Positions 60,601-64,000 of a DNA stretch of 64,000 nt are shown piece after piece. This DNA comes from Pectinophora gossypiella (Eukaryota > Arthropoda > Insecta > Lepidoptera > Gelechiidae). The stretch lies in the NCBI RefSeq assembly GCF_024362695.1, contig NC_065424.1, positions 8,659,840 through 8,723,839 of the forward strand, in the 5' to 3' direction. Position 1 is the first letter of the stretch. Every line of letters begins with the position of its first letter. The position numbers and the translations under genes were made by a program. A model generated the notes under the pieces. It worked only from the letters and a program-made list of their open reading frames with translations. It had not been told where the DNA came from and did not search any database.

Positions 60601-63600
60601 CCGATGTGGTCAAATGTCCATTGTACACTCTCGACCTAAAATTAATAAATTGATTAAAAAAAATCTGAATTTGTGAAGTTTAGGGCAGATTCAGATTAGC
60701 TTAGATTCATTAGTTTGTCTTAGAGAGTTTGTCTTCTAAATTAAATAATAATGTCAATCTTACCTCGATTCCGTGTTCGGTGTAAAAGTCACCTGTGCCC
60801 ATACTTGCGTAAAGCTTGTAGCCCATTCGTTGTAGTATTCTCACAATTGGAAGTAATTCCATTTTGTGCTGAAATAGAAAAAGAACGTGGTCATTAGTTA
60901 AGTATTATTCCTTTTTTATTAAATGAAGATTGTTATTTGGCGTTATAAAAATAATTTTAAACATCTTACCTTGAATGTGCCAACCGACAGCAATATGGCT
61001 TTTTTGGGTATCCTAAACCCAGTGCTCATTAGAGATTTTAAATAAGCTTCGTAACGGTTTTCACCAAAGCATGCGACTTCTCCCGTTGATGCCATTTCCA
61101 CTCCTAAGGTAACGTCAGCGCCTGCCAATCTTGAAAATGAGAATTGGGGAACCTTCACTCCCACTTTACCGCAACCAGTCATGACGTCTACTGGCTCTAC
61201 AGGTATACCTAATACCACCTTAGTTGCCATTGCAACAAAGTCGTGATCAAGTGTCTTAGACACAAAAGGAAACGACCTGGAGACTCTTATATTGCATTCT
61301 ATTACTTTGAGCTCATTGTCCTTTGCTATCAATTGCATATTAAAGGGACCAGTAACATCAAGCGTTTCAGCTATTATTCTAGCAATTTCTTTTATTTTAT
61401 CCAAGGTCTCGTTATTAATATCTTGAGGTGGAGTGACAAGTGTGGCATCACCAGAATGCACCCCAGCGTTTTCAACATGTTCAGAAACAGCCATACATAA
61501 TATGACTCCATCAGCAGCGACTGCATCAATGTCAATCTCTTTAGCATCCATGATAAATTTCGATATGACCACAGGGTGATCTTTACTTACTTCACTTGCA
61601 GACTTCAAGTATGCCTCTAGATCTTGGTTTGAGTTTGCCACATTCATAGCTGCTCCACTCAAGACATAAGAAGGTCGAACCAAACAAGGATATCCTACTT
61701 CCTCACAGAAGTTTATAGCAGATTCGAGATTTGTAAGTTCCTTCCATTTCGGTTGAAGAATACCTTTACGATCCAACATCCTTGAAAATTTAAATCTGTT
61801 TTCGGCATTGTCAATCATGTCCGGAGACGTTCCCAGTATAACTGCTTGTTGCCTGTGCAGGTCCATGGCTATATTATTGGGCAGTTGACCTCCCATAGAA
61901 AGAACAACTCCATTGGGGTGCTCAAGCTTGTAAATATCCATGACAACTTCAAAAGAAATTTCTTCAAAATATAATCTATCGCTCATATCATAGTCAGTAC
62001 TAACCGTTTCAGGATTATAATTTACCATGATTATTTTTCTGCCTTGATTTCTAAGTTCTCTTAAACAGCCCACAGCACACCAATCAAATTCAACTGAGCT
62101 CCCTATCCGATATACCCCTGATCCTAACACCATTGTAAAATCTCCTGGAAAATCTAAATCGTGTGATATACCGTTATATGTCATATACAAATAATTTGTT
62201 GTTGCAGGCCACTCTGCCGCAACGGTGTCTATCTGTTTCACAAATGGATTGATCTTATATTCCTCTCTCAATTTTCTCACAGCCAGTTCGGTACTTTTGA
62301 TCGCAGCAGCAATTTGTTTATCAGAAAACCCAATTTGCTTGGCTTTCTTTAATATTTCCGAAGTAATCGATGCTGAATCAACGGCTTCCAAAGTTTTATA
62401 ATAATCTATTATGTTCTTGAATTTTTCAAGAAACCAGTGATCAATTTTTGTGAGCTCATAAAGTTTTTCAACGGTATATCCTTTTCGAAGTGCCGCAGCT
62501 AAGACAAACATTCTTTTGTCCGTGGGTTCTCTCAATTCATTTTCGTTTACTTCTTTAACATTTGGATCAAATCCATTCACGTTTTCATCAACCATGCGTA
62601 GTGCTTTTTGGAAAGCTTCTTCAAAACTTCTACCAATGGCCATAACTTCACCCACACTCTTCATGGAACTTCCAATTTTGGTGCTTACTCTATTGAATTT
62701 AGCTAAATCCCATCTTGGTATTTTGACAACACAGTAATCCAAACTTGGTTCAAAACACGCTGTAGTAACTCCAGTAACCGAGTTTTTAATTTCGGGTAAG
62801 GGTTTTCCAAGAGCTAATTTTGCCGCTACGTATGCTAATGGATAACCTGTGGCTTTACTTGCTAACGCAGAACTTCTGGAAAGTCTAGCGTTCACTTCAA
62901 TTATGTAAAATTCTTCCGAGTTCGGATTAAGGGCGTACTGAATGTTGCACTCTCCAACAATGCCAAAATGTCTTATCACTTTTATAGCTGTATTTCGGAG
63001 CATGTAGTATTCACGGTTCGACAATGTTTGACTTGGCGCAACGACTATGGATTCTCCTGTATGTATTCCTAGAGGATCTACATTTTCCATATTACATACA
63101 GTGATACAGTTGTCATATGCATCCCTGACGACTTCATATTCCACTTCTTTCCATCCTTTCAAAGATTTGTCAATAATTAGCTGATCAGAGTGTGACAGTG
63201 CCTGATGAGCAAGAGATCTGAGTTCTTCTTCGTTATTTGCAAATCCTGATCCTAAATCTCCAAGTGAAAAAGCAGATCGAGCCATCACAGGATATCCAAT
63301 CTGGTTCGCAGCTGCTAGAGCTTCTTCTACCGAAGACACTGCGGCACTAGGAGCCACTTTTTCGCCAATCGCGTTGATCTTTTCAGCAAATATTTTTCTG
63401 TCTTCAGTATCTACGATAGATTGTATTGGAGTTCCTAGAACATTCACGTTATATTTTTCGAATACTTTTGACTTTTGCAGCTCTACACCACAATTCAATG
63501 CAGTTTGGCCCCCAAAAGTGAGCAGTACTCCTGTTGCTCGTTCTGCTTTAATTACTTGCTCGACATATTCTGGTGTAATAGGCAAGAAATAGACTTTGTC

Positions 63601-64000
63601 AGCCAAGCCTTTAGAGGTTTGAACTGTAGCGATATTGGGGTTTATAAGTACAGTCTGGATTTTTTCTTCCTGCATGGCTTTAACACCTTGAGATCCAGAA
63701 TAGTCAAATTCTCCGGCTTGACCAATAGATAGACCTCCCGATCCAAGAATGAGTACTTTCTTTGGCTTTTCTGGAAGAGTTGGTTCGAATGTAAGCTTCT
63801 TCGTAATCATCTCATCTACTACAACGTTTTGTTTGTTTTTATAAGCCTTAACAGAATCTATAAAAATATCAAACAGACACTCCAGGTCAGTCGGTCCTGC
63901 AGTATGTTCAGGATGGAACTGAACGCTGAAGTAAGGTAGAGATTTGTGAATGATGCCTTCATTGGTTTTGTCGTTTTCGTTAGTGAATAACACTTTCCAC
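57687..64000 (-). CDS. CAD: CAD copy 3, partial (5' exons lie beyond the window)
   Basis: Exons 10 to 6 lie at 57687-57893, 58078-58461, 58540-60312, 60387-60635 and 60764-60868. Exon 5 starts at 60970 and runs open past the window end. It reads through the whole CPSase region that is broken in copy 2, and the protein matches copy 1 wherever I compared them, including the EFDWCAVGC motif at the position of the first copy 2 frameshift. The visible part covers the end of the glutaminase domain (FHPEH), both CPSase halves, the regulatory domain, DHOase and ATCase. Exons 1-4 and the promoter are not in the window, so completeness cannot be judged. Confidence 0.96.

Larger units (their letters stand above)
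49870..64000. repeat. Tandem 21-kb CAD-containing unit, copy 3 (cut by window end)
   Basis: Collinear with unit 1 at a constant offset of 42094 bp up to the TRAS poly-T and 42095 bp afterwards, through to the last base of the window. It lacks the 13-bp and 24-bp deletions of unit 2. The spacer 49870-54611 holds the same repeats as unit 1. The array probably continues beyond 64000. Confidence 0.95.

Overview
This window is a chromosome end from an insect, almost certainly a moth or butterfly (Lepidoptera). The evidence is internal: a telomere-like terminal array, a TRAS-like telomere-targeting non-LTR retrotransposon whose poly(A) abuts (CCTAA)n, tRNA-derived SINEs carrying the 'TGCCCAGCAGTGGG' tail that is common in lepidopteran genomes, and an RTE LINE end with the same tail. 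Introns are AT-rich with GT/AG borders. No prokaryotic features are present.

Layout. Positions 1-1844 are a nearly pure 6-bp telomeric array (G-strand TTTAGG), one base longer than the canonical lepidopteran TTAGG. It is followed by about 710 bp of (GCTT)n, a (TTTC)n tract, and about 1 kb of degenerate telomere-like repeat (TTAGGTTTGGG and variants) in the opposite orientation to the terminal array. From 3.7 to 7.8 kb lies a gene-free subtelomere containing a CRE-bearing palindrome, a 760-bp foldback element, a degenerate ~140-bp tandem repeat and one complete SINE with target-site duplication.

From 7776 to the end of the window the sequence is a head-to-tail tandem array of a ~21-kb unit: unit 1 at 7776-28840, unit 2 at 28841-49869, and unit 3 from 49870, cut by the window end. 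Each unit holds, from low to high coordinate, (i) a transposon-rich spacer; (ii) an inverted block of interstitial telomere-like repeat ending in four exact TTAGG units; (iii) a 5'-truncated TRAS-like element on the minus strand, inserted at those units; (iv) a complete CAD gene (the trifunctional enzyme for the first three steps of de novo pyrimidine synthesis) on the minus strand, transcribed toward the telomere; (v) a likely 5'UTR exon containing a perfect 62-bp palindrome, with a cluster of TATCGATA (DRE-like) sites just upstream; and (vi) an RTE LINE fragment with an 18-bp target-site duplication, whose empty site is preserved at 7385-7402 to the left of the array.

CAD copy 1 can be assembled as ten coding exons giving a full-length protein of about 2235 residues with all catalytic motifs. 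Copy 3 matches it over the 6.3 kb of the gene inside the window. Copy 2 matches except for a ~3.4-kb stretch (41.0-44.4 kb) full of single-base indels that break exons 3-5. Because flanking sequence is nearly identical between copies, this looks more like local consensus error than decay, but the sequence alone cannot decide. The main result is a subtelomeric CAD amplicon in which every unit carries its own interstitial telomere-like block and telomere-targeted retrotransposon. The main caveat is that copy number and order need independent confirmation that the assembly is right.
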